Shown piece after piece: positions 31,050 through 42,700 of a DNA stretch of 64,000 bases. The stretch spans positions 310,001 through 374,000 of the forward strand of contig JAJTUP010000047.1 of NCBI GenBank assembly GCA_021399435.1, read 5' to 3'. The notes below the pieces were generated by a model. That model saw nothing but the letters and a program-made list of their open reading frames with translations. It did not search any database and was not told the DNA's origin. Within the stretch, counting starts at the first letter, position 1. The number at the start of each line of letters is the position of its first letter. Source of the stretch: Diaporthe sp. PMI_573. Its lineage: Eukaryota; Ascomycota; Sordariomycetes; Diaporthales; Diaporthaceae. The position numbers and the translations under genes were made by a program.

Positions 31050-32712
31050 GCTGACATGCTATTGCCGTGACGTGATGGGATTACCAGCAAGGAGATGACG
31101 GGCGGGAAGTCCACGAACGAGGAGATGAACGCGGGTGTGAAGTACGCCCAGCCCGCGGGGAAACCCAGCTGCAGCCGGTTTTGGCGTCACTGCCCAGGTG
31201 CACGTACCTGGGGACCTGTGGGCTGCCGTTTAACTTTCCCATACAATGAGACATTCTCATATATGATTTGTTTGATTTTGATGCACTTTGTGACCATATT
31301 TGGCTTGCACCGAGCTATGTTGTTTGCTCTGAGATTTTGTTGTTGCTGAGCTTTGAGAGGTACCTCCAACTCGTGCCTTCTACAAAATGGAGGTACTGTA
31401 CTAACCGGGGGGTTGGCGCCCGTTACGCTGGGGAAGCCTACGTGTGGGAGTACCTAGGTACCTAGGTATCTACTGTGTAGGTAGGTGCCTCGGTACTCCC
31501 CGTCCATTAGTCTGTGGCCTAAAAGCTTGTTCCCAGTCAGACTCCATAGTGACAACCGAGACCCGTCAAGAAGCTGGCTTGATTCAATTTCTATGCAAGA
31601 AATTAGTTGTAGCTGAAGATGGCAGGATGGCCGCATGCTGGGATGCAGCAGCTCCCCACTTTGCCTGCAGCTGGGTGCCTCATCGGCAGAATGTCGCGTC
31701 ACCGGCGCGCCTGTGGATTTGCTATTCCCATCGCGACCCGTCCATCGACACTGATGATGCTTTAGCTACGCAGGCAGTCGATGAGTGACACAGAATGCTG
31801 AATGCCTTCTCTGCCCTGCTGGGGGCGAGACAAAAGAAACCCTTCTATGGAATAATTTCCTATAGGATATAGGCACGGAGTAAGTAAGCCACGGGGGCTC
31901 CGCAATGACATTTTCGCGTTTTCTGAATATGGCTGTGTTACTGTAATAATGTACATGAAAGATCAGGCTGGGAGACTGCGTGTAACTCGAATCAAGCACC
32001 TGTGAAGGCCACAAAAATAGAGACAGCCTGCATATGTGGACTCAGCTACCCCATTGTGTCATTGCATGCATTCACAAAGTTGCACAACCCAAACTACAGC
32101 ACAGTTGTCGCTATATATGTTCCACCAGAGATGTTTAAGTTGATACACGTGTCGAAATAGCTGGAAATCGACCGGTCGATTTCGCCATGTTTTGCAACAC
32201 CATGCATGAATTGTGCCCCCCCCCACCCCGGTAACAATACCCCGCCAGCCTCGTCAAGGCTCATGTGTATGTGTATGTATGGTAGCCCAGGTTGGACCAG
32301 GTTCCATGTTCCTGACACTTTGGTATGAGACGCTCTCAATCCATTCAGTCCATCGATGTGGGTAGTTGCGAAGGCGCCGCAAGCTGTGCCACTGTACAAT
32401 AGAGAAGACATGCACTGTCGTGTGCTAAGATGCATAGCTCCTTCGGCAGAGTCTTCTGTCATGGGCTGCTTCCGGGAGACACCTCGATATCACCAGCAGC
32501 TGGGCTCTGTACAAGGCCAGCCGGATGCACTTTAGCAAGGCATATGACGAAAGTTTTCTCGTCCATTGAACCTGGACTACTTAGATCTTATTGGCGTTAC
32601 AATTCAAATGTGCCGGTACATATGCCAATACCTTTTTCGCCGTGCCCTCCCCCAAACTCCCCCATGCCACAGATCGTTGTCCTAACAAAGACATCACACC
32701 CTTCAGTCCTCC
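31050..32712. other. Intergenic, no gene seen
   Basis: About 1.7 kb without a supported gene. A perfect 18 bp palindrome TACCTAGGTACCTAGGTA lies at 31451-31468, with a looser copy of the same motif just after it. A C-rich tract lies near 32217. Confidence 0.4.
31451..31468. repeat. 18 bp perfect palindrome
   Basis: TACCTAGGTACCTAGGTA equals its own reverse complement and is two overlapping TACCTAGGTA units. It is followed by GTAGGTAGGTGCC, a degenerate continuation. Confidence 0.8.
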
Positions 32713-33767
32713 CTAAGCCCTGCATAGAATCCACATAAGGGCCAGCTGTACGACGTAGGAGTAGAAGAACAGGAACTGCGTGCGCTGATTCCTCTTTGCC
32801 CTCGAGTCCGTCTGCATTCCAGCCCTGGGGTCGCCGTTGTTCTCCGGCAGAAGGACATACTTGAGCGAGCGCATGAGGAACAGCGAGTTCGCAAGGAAGG
32901 TGTAGATGAAGACGCTCCAGCCGACCCATCCGCCGGTGCCCTTGCCACCGTTGACAATCTCAGCCACGGCGATGGTCACGATGATCCCGACGAACTTGTA
33001 GCCCGAGTACGCGACCAGGTCCAGCAGCTGCGACGAGTTGGAGATGCTGAGGATGTAGGACCCGACCTTCAAGCCGGCGATCTCCGCCATGACCACGATC
33101 AGGCCAGTCGCGGCTTTGGAGCCGAGCAGTTCGGGCTGGAACTGGCCCCGTAGACCGGCGAGGAGCGTGGAGAGGAGGATGTACGTCACGATGGACATGA
33201 CAGGGATGTACATGTCCGGGCTGTTGACGTCGTCACGAGGCGGCAGGTACCATCCCTCCTGGCCGTTGGGGCCGACGGCCTGCTTGCGCGACCAAGGCTT
33301 GTGCCTCCAAGGGAAGAGGACGAGGAAGAGCTTGTTTATTACGTAGCTGTTGGTGACGTTGAAGTAGTGCTTGAGGGCGGGATAGTTGAAGTAGCGGTTG
33401 ACCTGTCACACGGGAGTTAGCAGCCAGTCACCTACACGCGCGGGCACCTTGGTCGTGTTGTGCGCCCGGGTTGCGGCCCACCCACGTTTTGCTCGAGATA
33501 TTCCTGCCCGTGCTTGAAGGCGGTCTGGCCAAACTGGGCGGCGAACTGGGCGGCGGGGTCGTTCATCAAGTTGCCGTACTGGCCGAGGGTGCTGCCGTTG
33601 GGGGCCCCTTGTTGAGCCTGGTATGGGTTGCCATAGTTCTGCGACTGGGGCTGAGAGCCTGTCGGTGGAGGCGGAGGTGGTGATCGCAGCTGGGGCACGG
33701 TCGAGACGTGTTGTGGTACGGGATGATGGAGGGGCGGCGACTGGCCGTATGCTTGGGGTCGCTGCAT
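32713..33767 (-). CDS. YIF1: YIF1 family membrane protein (ER-Golgi transport)
   Basis: Two exons (33767-33486 and 33402-32713; intron 33403-33485, 83 bp, GTGGGT..ACAG, branch CTAAC) encode 323 residues. Yif1 forms a complex with Yip1 and Rab/Ypt GTPases and is needed for COPII vesicle traffic between ER and Golgi. The N-terminus is Pro/Gln-rich (PPPPPPTGSQPQSQNYG), then PAAQFAAQFGQTAFKHGQEY, a hallmark of the family, and VNRYFNYPALKHYFNVTNSY. About five membrane segments follow (for example MSIVTYILLSTLLAGL and WSVFIYTFLANSLFLM). The start at 33767 gives MQRPQAYGQSPP. It is divergent from the SRP receptor gene. Confidence 0.93.
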
Positions 33768-34317
33768 CGTGGGCTGTGCTGGCGTGTCGTGCGTACGGTG
33801 TTGGCGGTTAATCAATGCAATGCCAACCACTCGGTGCCTGGACGCAACGACAGGAAAAGGGTGGTAGTGGCGCAAGTGTTGTCAAGACGTGGTCAGGACA
33901 AGACGCCAGCTAGGTATGCTATGCGGTTCGAAAGTTGGCCTGTGGTCCAAGCAGGGCGGACGGCCAAGGCTGCGAAAGCGCATGCTGTCATTTGGGTTGC
34001 AGCGCGCTTACATAACTTGCTGTACTGTCACTGTGTAGGCGGGCCAGAGGTGCCTGGACCATACTAAATCGAGGTCCGGTCGACCAGGATCTCGATAAGA
34101 ATGCGCCGCCGTCTTATCGCGCCGCAGACGGACTGTCCGAACCCAGCGCCCCAATTGACAGCGGCAGCACATCAAATGCCTCTTCCTTTCACTTCGCTCC
34201 CGACTCGACCGGACTCTCTCTGCAGCAGACCTCCCAGCTCGCTCCTAGTTTGCTCGACAAGCCCGACGCGCTGCCACCTGCCCCATATTATCCGAGCGAA
34301 GCGCCCACGCCCCAACA
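33768..34317. promoter_or_regulatory. Divergent promoter of YIF1 and SRP receptor alpha
   Basis: A 550 bp spacer between two start codons. Both genes serve the early secretory pathway, so shared control is plausible; no specific site is named. Confidence 0.4.
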
Positions 34318-36252
34318 ATGCTGGATACATTTGAGATCGTTACCACCGCCGGCGTGGTGATCTGGTCCCGCAAGTGGGCGCCAGTCAAGCCGTCCGTCAT
34401 CAACAGCTTCATAACAGACGTCTTTGTTGAAGAGAAGGGTGCGTCTAGCTTTATCAAGGCAAACAACTCCGCGGCAACCAATGCGCCGTACAAGACCGAG
34501 CAGCACACGCTGCGATGGACCATGGTCAAGGAGCTCGGCATCATCTTCGTCGCTGTCTACAGATCCTTGCTCCATCTATCCTGGATAGACAAGCTCGTCG
34601 ACAACATCAAGACCATTTTCGTCCAGCTGTACGGCGACCAGTTGACGAAACCGAACACCACACAAGTTGAGTGCTCCCAGTTCGACAAGTACTTCGACCA
34701 GCAGATTCAAGAGCTCGAGCAACTCGGCGAGAAGCGTCCTGTCCAGACTCAGCCGGCCAGAGCTACCAGAGAGAAAGATGTGGTGTCTGGGAAAGAGGGC
34801 GACGACCCACCATCACCCGAGATCGCCCCTTCCGTCGAGTCCACACCTGTCACCTCTCGGCCTGGCACCCCTGCGAACAATGCCGTGCTCGGTGGCGACG
34901 CAAGCCCAGCAGCCAAGCTATCGAGACGAGCCCGCAAGGCGGTCAACCGCACCAACTCTGCCCCTGCCTCCGGAGACGAGAACGCATCGCGCAAGAACAA
35001 GGGAGCGGCGAAGCAGGCCAAGAAGGGTCGCAAGTGGGACGACGACGGACTGCCCCTGGAGGACGATCCTAACGTGAAGCTCGACTATTCTGGTGACACG
35101 GGTGACGTATCTGTCGGTAGATCCTCGGCGCTCGAGGAGGTTGACTCCTCGACATGGGGCTCGACCGATAAGGGGAAGTTTGTGTTGAGGGACCTTGGCG
35201 ATGAGGTTCACTCGATCCTCGCCGATGCAGAAGCCAAGAAGTCGGCCACCAGCACAGAGACCACAAATGGTGGTCTGGTGGGCACAGGTCTGAGCGCCAT
35301 CAGCGGCCTGTTCCGTAACGTCATCGGCGGCAAGAAGCTGACCAAGGAGGACCTGGACAAGGCCATGAAGGGAATGGAGGATCATTTGCTGCGCAAGAAC
35401 GTGGCCAGGGAGGCCGCAGTCCGGCTGTGCGAAGGTGTCGAGAAGGAGCTGATCGGAGTCACGACTGGAAGCTTCGAAAGTATCAGCACACGCATACAAA
35501 CGGCAATGGAGGCATCGCTTACCAAGATGCTGACCCCGACATCATCCATGGACCTTTTGCGCGAGATCGACTCCATCACGTCGCCTTCTGCGACGTCGAT
35601 GCGCAAAGCTAGGCCCTACGTAATGTCCATCGTTGGTGTCAACGGCGTGGGCAAGTCCACGAACCTGTCAAAGATCTGCTTCTTTCTGCTTCAAAACAAG
35701 TACAAGGTGCTGATCGCTGCAGGCGACACCTTCCGGTCTGGAGCTGTCGAGCAGCTGGGGGTGCATGTGCGCAACCTGAAAGAGTTGACGGCACGAGAGG
35801 GTGGTGAGGTTGAGCTGTACCAAAAGGGATACGGCAAGGATGCTGCTACTGTCGCAAGGGATGCCGTGCAATTTGCCGGCCAGCAGGGCTACGATGTCGT
35901 GCTGATCGATACCGCCGGACGGCGGCACAACGACCAGCGGCTGATGTCGTCGCTGGAGAAGTTCGCCAAGTTTGCGCAGCCCGACAAGATTCTCATGGTG
36001 GGCGAGGCTCTGGTCGGAACGGACTCGGTCGCTCAGGCTCGCAACTTCAACGCGGCGTTCGGATCGGTACGGACCCTTGACGGATTCATCATCTCCAAGT
36101 GTGACACCGTGGGAGACATGGTTGGCACACTGGTGAGCTTGGTACACGCCACCAATGTGCCTGTTTTGTTCGTTGGAGTTGGACAGCACTATTCAGACCT
36201 CAGAAACTTCTCTGTGAAATGGGCTGTGGAGAAACTACTGAGCGGAAACTAA
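34318..36252 (+). CDS. SRP101: Signal recognition particle receptor subunit alpha
   Basis: A 644-residue intronless gene. This ER-bound GTPase receives SRP-ribosome complexes and passes nascent chains to the translocon. The N-terminal SRX/longin-like part (MLDTFEIVTTAGVVIWSRKW) should bind the beta subunit. A charged linker follows (residues about 145-290) with KQAKKGRKWDDDG and LDYSGDTGD, also family-specific. The NG domain has GVNGVGKSTNLSKI (P-loop), AAGDTFRSGAVEQL, LIDTAGRRHNDQRLM and SKCDTVGDM. The length matches yeast and mammalian homologues. The gene symbol follows yeast. Confidence 0.96.
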   Translation: MLDTFEIVTTAGVVIWSRKWAPVKPSVINSFITDVFVEEKGASSFIKANNSAATNAPYKTEQHTLRWTMVKELGIIFVAVYRSLLHLSWIDKLVDNIKTIFVQLYGDQLTKPNTTQVECSQFDKYFDQQIQELEQLGEKRPVQTQPARATREKDVVSGKEGDDPPSPEIAPSVESTPVTSRPGTPANNAVLGGDASPAAKLSRRARKAVNRTNSAPASGDENASRKNKGAAKQAKKGRKWDDDGLPLEDDPNVKLDYSGDTGDVSVGRSSALEEVDSSTWGSTDKGKFVLRDLGDEVHSILADAEAKKSATSTETTNGGLVGTGLSAISGLFRNVIGGKKLTKEDLDKAMKGMEDHLLRKNVAREAAVRLCEGVEKELIGVTTGSFESISTRIQTAMEASLTKMLTPTSSMDLLREIDSITSPSATSMRKARPYVMSIVGVNGVGKSTNLSKICFFLLQNKYKVLIAAGDTFRSGAVEQLGVHVRNLKELTAREGGEVELYQKGYGKDAATVARDAVQFAGQQGYDVVLIDTAGRRHNDQRLMSSLEKFAKFAQPDKILMVGEALVGTDSVAQARNFNAAFGSVRTLDGFIISKCDTVGDMVGTLVSLVHATNVPVLFVGVGQHYSDLRNFSVKWAVEKLLSGN

Positions 36253-36691
36253 ACCAGCCACAATCTTATGGCCTTTGCTTTGTAGCAGCCCAAAGCTCAC
36301 CTTATTCATTCCAATTCCTGCACACAAGCGTTTACTCTACCAGAGGCACTGACATACCATCTATTTCACGTCAGTCACAATTGCACCCAACCCATGACCA
36401 ACCATACCACCATTTCACAACAAAAACTGTAAACTGCATAATTCATTGCCTGAACTGTGATTCCCACTTCATCGAAAGCTCCCCATGGCGCGCGCTCACG
36501 AGGCTGTACTTCAGATGGCGAGCTTCTCTGTAAGTTGCGAGGCCCTTATAACTGCATTCTTCTGCGCCGAGACTCTCATTCTCGATTCCTTCTCCCCATT
36601 GTTGCCAGAAGACTGCCCGAGCTCCTTCAAACCATATTTAAGCCCTGCTGTCTTCCCCACTGGGTTTTCGCTCCTCTCTTCCATCGCCACG
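36253..36691. other. Intergenic and leader
   Basis: No supported gene. The small-protein frame stays open upstream to 36485, but the ATG at 36692 gives the better N-terminus. Confidence 0.4.
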
Positions 36692-37466
36692 ATGCCATCC
36701 AAGAAGCAACCTTCCTCAATGACCTACCCCTCTGCACCTGGCTCCGATGTTTATCGCAGCGCCAGCTTCTGGTCCCTTCCCAGTTTGGCCTCGACACCCG
36801 CCTGCTCCGAGCACTCTATCCAGACTCAGCGCAGCAAAGATAATCAGGGCCGACTGGAGATCCTCCTGGACTACCCAGCGCACTCGAAAAACACCCGCGT
36901 GCTAGAAGAGGCTGACATTTGGCGCGCTGAGAAGCTTCGCGTCAAGCTCTCCGCGATGGCTGAGGCCTGTCGCGAGTGGGAGCAAGCGCTGGCGAAGAGC
37001 GCCCTGGTGAGTGGCTACGTTAGACCTACCTCTCTATTATCTCGACACTGACGCGAGTCCGCTGCAGAAGGGTCACGCTCCACCCGAGGCTGGCCCCGTG
37101 GCTGCCGGCGAGGCTTTGAAGCTGCAGGGGGGCCAGGATGCGGCACTCCAGGCTGCTGCGGAGAACAGTAGGTTCACCAAGAAGATACCGTCTGTTGTTC
37201 TTCTGCAAGGCTGATGATGCTTTCCTCGAGCATTGACTAACAAACGTTTTCCAGTATCTGCCACCATGAAAGAGCACGCTCTGACTTTCGATATCGCCGT
37301 CTCCGAAGAGAGTGGCACGTGCGAGTGGACCTTGTTCATGAGCGGACTCTTGGTTTGCAAAGGCCAGGTAGACACCTCCAACGACTTGTTCGTGCCACGT
37401 TTCTACGAGGATGAGATGAAGAGCGTCGAGGTCAGCAGGTTTTACCGGGAGAAATACTGCCAGTGA
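36692..37466 (+). CDS. Small hypothetical protein, three exons
   Basis: Exons 36692-37006, 37068-37167 and 37255-37466 give 208 residues; both introns (61 and 87 bp) have standard borders, and the second has a clear GACTAAC branch site. No domain is recognised. The N-terminal third is Ser-rich (SASFWSLPSLASTP). A charged helical stretch follows (ADIWRAEKLRVKLSAMAEAC). The C-terminus LTFDIAVSEESGTCEWTLFM then VCKGQVDTSNDLF looks like a small beta fold. Three exons joining in frame with no stop support a real gene. Confidence 0.7.
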
Positions 37467-38193
37467 GCACTGCGGCGAGAATCAACGAACGACTAGTCGA
37501 GTCTGTTCGATGCCTCTTCCTTGGTAATTTTGGAAAAGTACATCAGGGAACTGGTTAAGAGATGAAATTGGTTTGAATTTGGGCAATTACTAGCCACCGA
37601 CACGACTTTAGGATTCGCTTGGCTGCTTCTGTCGACAAGCTGCGCCTCTCGTGCAGTTTACGTCCTCAGAAAATAGCACAAAGTAGAACTAGACGGACAA
37701 ACTCTCCACTGTTCCGTTCCGCTCTAATGCTATCTCGAGGTGGTGTTGAGTCCCTCAAAGATATTCTACGTCCAAACTCGCCTCACATCCAATTATCTTG
37801 TACAAGGGCTTGCGCTACAAATACCAGCTCTGTAGAGTACCTCATCCTCCTTTTCATCCTGTTCGTGGGGCCGGGCCAGTACGCGCTGCTGAGATCGAAA
37901 GTTGAACCAGTCATTTTGAGCGAGGCTGACCTCATTAGAGTTGGTGCTGGCCAGGGGTTCTGCTTCTCGCTGCCGGGGTCGAGGATGCCATCGCAGCCTC
38001 GGAGCAAAGCGGCCCCGGTTGGAGCACCAGATGGTTCCCAGTTCTCAGAGGTCTCGACGCGGAAATCACCCTGCTGCACGTCTGTTCGCAGCCGGGGGGA
38101 CGAATTATACAATCCAAATCATCTTTCCTGTTAGGCTTGGCCACCTATTATTGCTGCATAAAATACAGACAAGTGCTTCGCCCACACGTCCAT
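37467..38193. other. Intergenic between convergent genes
   Basis: An open frame of 171 codons lies at 37619-38134 (+), but it has no domain and its composition looks non-coding. The region should hold two 3' ends. Confidence 0.4.
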
Positions 38194-39782
38194 TCATTCA
38201 GTCTTGCTCGTCTTCCTGCCCGTCATCCCGCCCCTCTCTACGCTCTCTACGCTCTCCCCTGAGGATCCGGATAGTGAGGCATCGGACGGGTATATAGTCC
38301 ACATAGTCTTCCCGGTCGGCGGTCCTCCGTCCTCCCCAGCCGACACAGGGGTGCCGCTCGCGCCGGGGCTCCCAAACGGCGGCAAAGTCAGCGGCGCGGG
38401 CATCAGAGCATCCCAGTCGTCCCCCCAGGGTGTACTAACCCCGTCCCCAGCGCCCTGATGCGACGGTACCTCCTCAGCCGCCCGCAAGCTCCCGCCACCT
38501 CCGAAGGCAATGCTGCCGTCGCTGTATCGGTAGCCCGGGGGAGGGAGCGGTGCCGAAAGGCGTCTTCGGTGCCAGGCCCTCTCGCCGAGGCCCGGGTTCT
38601 GCGCTGCGCTCTCGGGGTGTTGTAGCAGTAGAGTTGGAGTATTGGGAATATCGTCGCAGGCGTCGCTACGGGCCCCAGTCGTCGTCGCCAGCTTCGGCGT
38701 CGCCTCCCCGGTGGCACGGGGTGTGCCAGGGTTGCCCGTCCTCCACTCTGCGCCGGTCGAGGCGGCGATGATCTCCCTTGGCCGCGCTGAGTTCGAAGCA
38801 CGCCTGTCGCCGCCCAGGGGTGCGAAGTCCTTCACGATGGGATCGGCTTCTCTCACATCGGCTCGGTTGGTTGTGGCGCTGCTCGCACCTGGCGTGTCGC
38901 TCGCATCGTCTCCGTCCCTCAAGCCCGAACCGTGTTCGTCACTCCCGCTTACCTGCCGTTGCCCCCTCCTCTTGTGCATCTTGACTCCGTAGATGATGAG
39001 GAAGAGCAGCAGCCCAAACCCGGAGATGCTCCCGAGCGCGATCCCTGCCGTCACGCCTGGTCTCGCTCTATTGCCTGCATTATCATCGTAGGGCCCATCG
39101 CCTTGCTTATCCCCGGGCACGGTCGGTGTTGAAAGTTTGTAAACTAGCATGTAGCCACTGCCTCCGCATGCTATTGCATTATTCCCAGCGCATGGCAGGG
39201 TGCAATTCGTGGGTTGGACCTCTTTAGCGGTCGAGTCGAGCGAACCCCCGCAATAGCAAGCCCTTTGGACGTGGCCGGCTGATCAGTTCTGCTTGTCTGT
39301 TTGATACTGTGCCCGTGTGACGCGAACGCGGGGACTTACCTTCCATCTGAAAGACCAACATACAAGGAGAGTCTTTGTTCATCTCTTGATTTGACCTCAG
39401 TCGGCGCCGGTGATTTGCAGAAGTCCAGGCACATCGACAGTGACATTCCATCTTTCCCGGTGGCATTTCGAGCAGTGGCATCTGCGCCCAACACGGTCTC
39501 AACGTCTCTCGCTTCATTCGGCCCGTAGCATCCCTGGAGAATGTAAACTGCTCCCTTCTGCATCTTCTCTCTCTGAAGGGCGGTTGGAGTGTGAGTCTGT
39601 ATCGTGATTGTCCGCGTCAAAGACAAAGTCGTCGTTGATGTGCCGTGGACTGTCGTCAAGACCTCCCCCGAAGACCGACATTGCGCAATGCCGAGTAGAG
39701 AAAGAGCGACGGCCATGCGCAATGACAGGAACCGCCGCCGTATCGTGCCTTCACTCTTGGATGCCATATCCAGGAGTAGCAC
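38194..39782 (-). CDS. WSC-domain single-pass membrane protein
   Basis: Two exons (39782-39340 and 39262-38194; intron 39263-39339, 77 bp) encode up to 503 residues. The extracellular WSC domain runs from LQGCYGPNEARDVE through SMCLDFCKS, LYVGLSDGR-ACYCGGSLDS, to CTLPCAGNNAIACGG and MLVYKL; the splice junction falls inside it. A transmembrane helix follows (VTAGIALGSISGFGLLLFLI), then KMHKRRGQR and a long Ser/Pro/Gly-rich cytoplasmic tail of about 280 residues. WSC proteins bind wall polysaccharides, and some (yeast Wsc1) signal wall stress to Rho1. The start is not certain: MAVALSLLGIAQC at residue 23 would be a better signal peptide start than the first Met. Confidence 0.85.
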
Positions 39783-42700
39783 CAGGGCGATTCATCCTGG
39801 ATCCGAAGAACGGGGTCGACATCTTGAAGCTCTTCTGTTGGTCAGGGATTAAGGAAGAGTGCCAATGTAGACAAAGCAGTTCGTTCAGTCAGGGACCAAT
39901 ATAACAAAGGCCCCCATTCGAAAACGGCCACACTCATGGCTGTATTCAAAATCTACCGGGGACAATGTGTCGTTTGAGAGAATGTTGATCCCAGAGATGG
40001 CACAAGGCTGTCCATGGCCAAGCTCGGCATTTTCTCTCAGTCTCGTCAAGGCCCACAGCGGACTGTGTGACCAAGGACAAGACAGGATCCAAACAAGGCA
40101 TCTTTACTGAAAAGAAAGAGGAAAGAGATCATGGATGGAAAAACGAGTGTAGATATGCGAACGCATCTTATGTGAGCCTCGGCGAGTCACGCAAAAGCAT
40201 GCATCATCCGGGCAAGCGATAACGACATCCAGGAGATGCCCACTGGCAAAGATAACGAGCGTGCAATGAGAGCCTCACAAATGGAAGCACATACATATCG
40301 ACTATGTGAAGGGAGTGGGGAGCACGAGAGAAGGGTTCCTGCTTGTGCTGCATTGAAGATGCCGCCGCCCTATTATCTCTGGCAACGGCGTCCGAGATCT
40401 CACTGCGATTACATAGTGCCTGCAAGTCTGACATCTGACGACAATCTGCGAAACGCAAAAGCAAGGATCTTCGTGACCGGTGAGATAAGAACAGAAATGG
40501 TCGTAGATAAGGAAGTCGAACGATGAGGAGCAACCTCGGTGGGTGCGGTGCCAGTTGGAACCTGGATGGGCACTGGGCGACCTTACATGTCTGTTGATCT
40601 GTGAGCCTTGGGGGCTCCGTTTGAGCATGTAAGGCATCGATTGCTTAAATACTATAGGGGCTGAAGTCGGGGCCTAGACTGGCCATTAGAGGCCAGTCGA
40701 GCAATCTTAGTGATGTAGCATTTCACAGATATTATCGAGTAATTAATTCATCGAGAAAGGACGTGCACACGTAGGGACGTGATTGCCCGCGGAGAAGAAC
40801 CAACATTGTCTCTTTGGGTTTCATCAGACTAGGACACCTCGAATCAGAAGGTGCCGCCGATAACCAGAAATGGTCATCAGTAGAGCTCATGTCTTGCGAG
40901 CAAGAGTTGGCCACTGCTCTGGCCCTCCGAAGCTTGGGAAGGGATTGAGAGATCTGCTGCTCAAGAACAGAGGCTGGACTGAATATCCACCTCGTCCAGA
41001 CCCATCCGGAAGGTCAGAGACACTACTCGTCTATCAATGTCATATCTGGAATAGGACGTGGCACGTCGCTTGTGGTATCTTTTGCACCAGTATCGAGGCC
41101 AATTGCACAATCTTGCAAGCATCTTCATCTTCTCTTTGTGGGCAGAAGCAGAAGGTGACCTGCCGGATCGGCGCTGGGTTGTGCTGTTCATCCGGTGGAG
41201 CTATACGTTGAGAGGAAGGCTCTGTTCGCCAGAGATAAGGAAACCTTGGCCCCCTCGGGGGGTTCATGGGCTGAGTGACTTTATGGAACACCAGTCATTC
41301 TTGATCTCTGGCGTGCATATAAGCCGGCCTCTGCCCCAATTCTGCAGAGACTGGCTGGTTTTCCGATACCCCGGTTGAAGAAACAATGCAGACGACCAGG
41401 CATTAAAACCTGTTGAGGGTCAACATCGCAAATACGGCCTTCGAGCATCGGACTTGGCGAACCTTGTCGACGACCAGGAATGCGACGTCGACCAACTCGA
41501 CTGCAGAATCATGCCAGCAGCATTACCCGACGCCCAGGAAGGGCCGCAGAACTATGCCCTGACCAGTCCAGAATTTCTTCAGCCATGGTTTGTGCAACAC
41601 AACCTCGCCACACCAAGGTGCTCGACCTGCCTGCCAGCCTGCATGGGCGAATTTCTAGGGAATATGGAGAGGGAACGATAGCTCCGGGGCACAACGAGCA
41701 TCTTTACGGCGAAAGGCCAAACGTCCGCCATTTTTGCAGGCCGCTGAAACGATGGCCTGCCGGGCGACTCCAGTCATTATGCCTCCCATTTTGCCAGCGA
41801 GATCCATCGGCGACAAGCACCCTCTGGGAATCGCGGAGGTCGGGCGATCGCTCCGACAATTCGACACTGAGAACTGAACGAGGGGTTCCTGCCAGCCAGC
41901 TGCGGACCCCCACGTCTGGATTCAACTACGATTGGTTCGTCCAAATTTGGCACGTCGTGACCACCACTTGGTGCCAACCACTTATATTCGTTGGTACGGT
42001 CTGTCCGGATCTGGCGTCATGGGGTTGGGAATTTGCTGCAGAGTACTGGCGATGGAATGTTTTTTCCTCTCAAGAAGCGCCGACACGCCCCCCCCCCCCC
42101 AAACATCCAACGCTGACAGCGGTGCAGAAGACGCCCGGTAAATTGTCTGCTTCCATCGCAAAATTGTAGTCGCCGGAATCGAGCGGGCCAGGAAACAAGA
42201 CCGGGCGAGTCAGCCCCATTTTCGGTATGCCGATTGAAGAAGCCCGGCCCAGGCAAGTCCCGCCCTGGCTTAAATTGCGGGTTAAACGACTTGTTGGCAC
42301 GGAGTTGTGGTCCGAAGAACCAAGTGTCTGAAAATCGCTGCGCTTCAGGCGGCTCAGTGCAGGTCAGGAAGACCAAGTAATCTGCCGCCAGTCTGCCGCA
42401 GGCTGTCACCGCCTGCTCGTCCGAGAGGGGATTGACGGTGAGACTCGGAGGGGGTTCCTAGACAGATCCCGTTTTGACGAGGATCATCCCTATGGGCACT
42501 AGGGGATGGTCGGTTCCTTCTGCCAACCAGCGCCCAGGGGAAGAGCCGCCAAAATCTAGTCGAAGATAGCCCTATCCCTTCGCAACAAAGGCACCCGGGC
42601 TTGAATACTGCCGCACAAGCTTAGCACAGTCACATGTAAATTGGTTCGACGAGTGCTTGAACTTGGACCCTGCACGGCAGAGCGATCCAATAGCAAGTCT

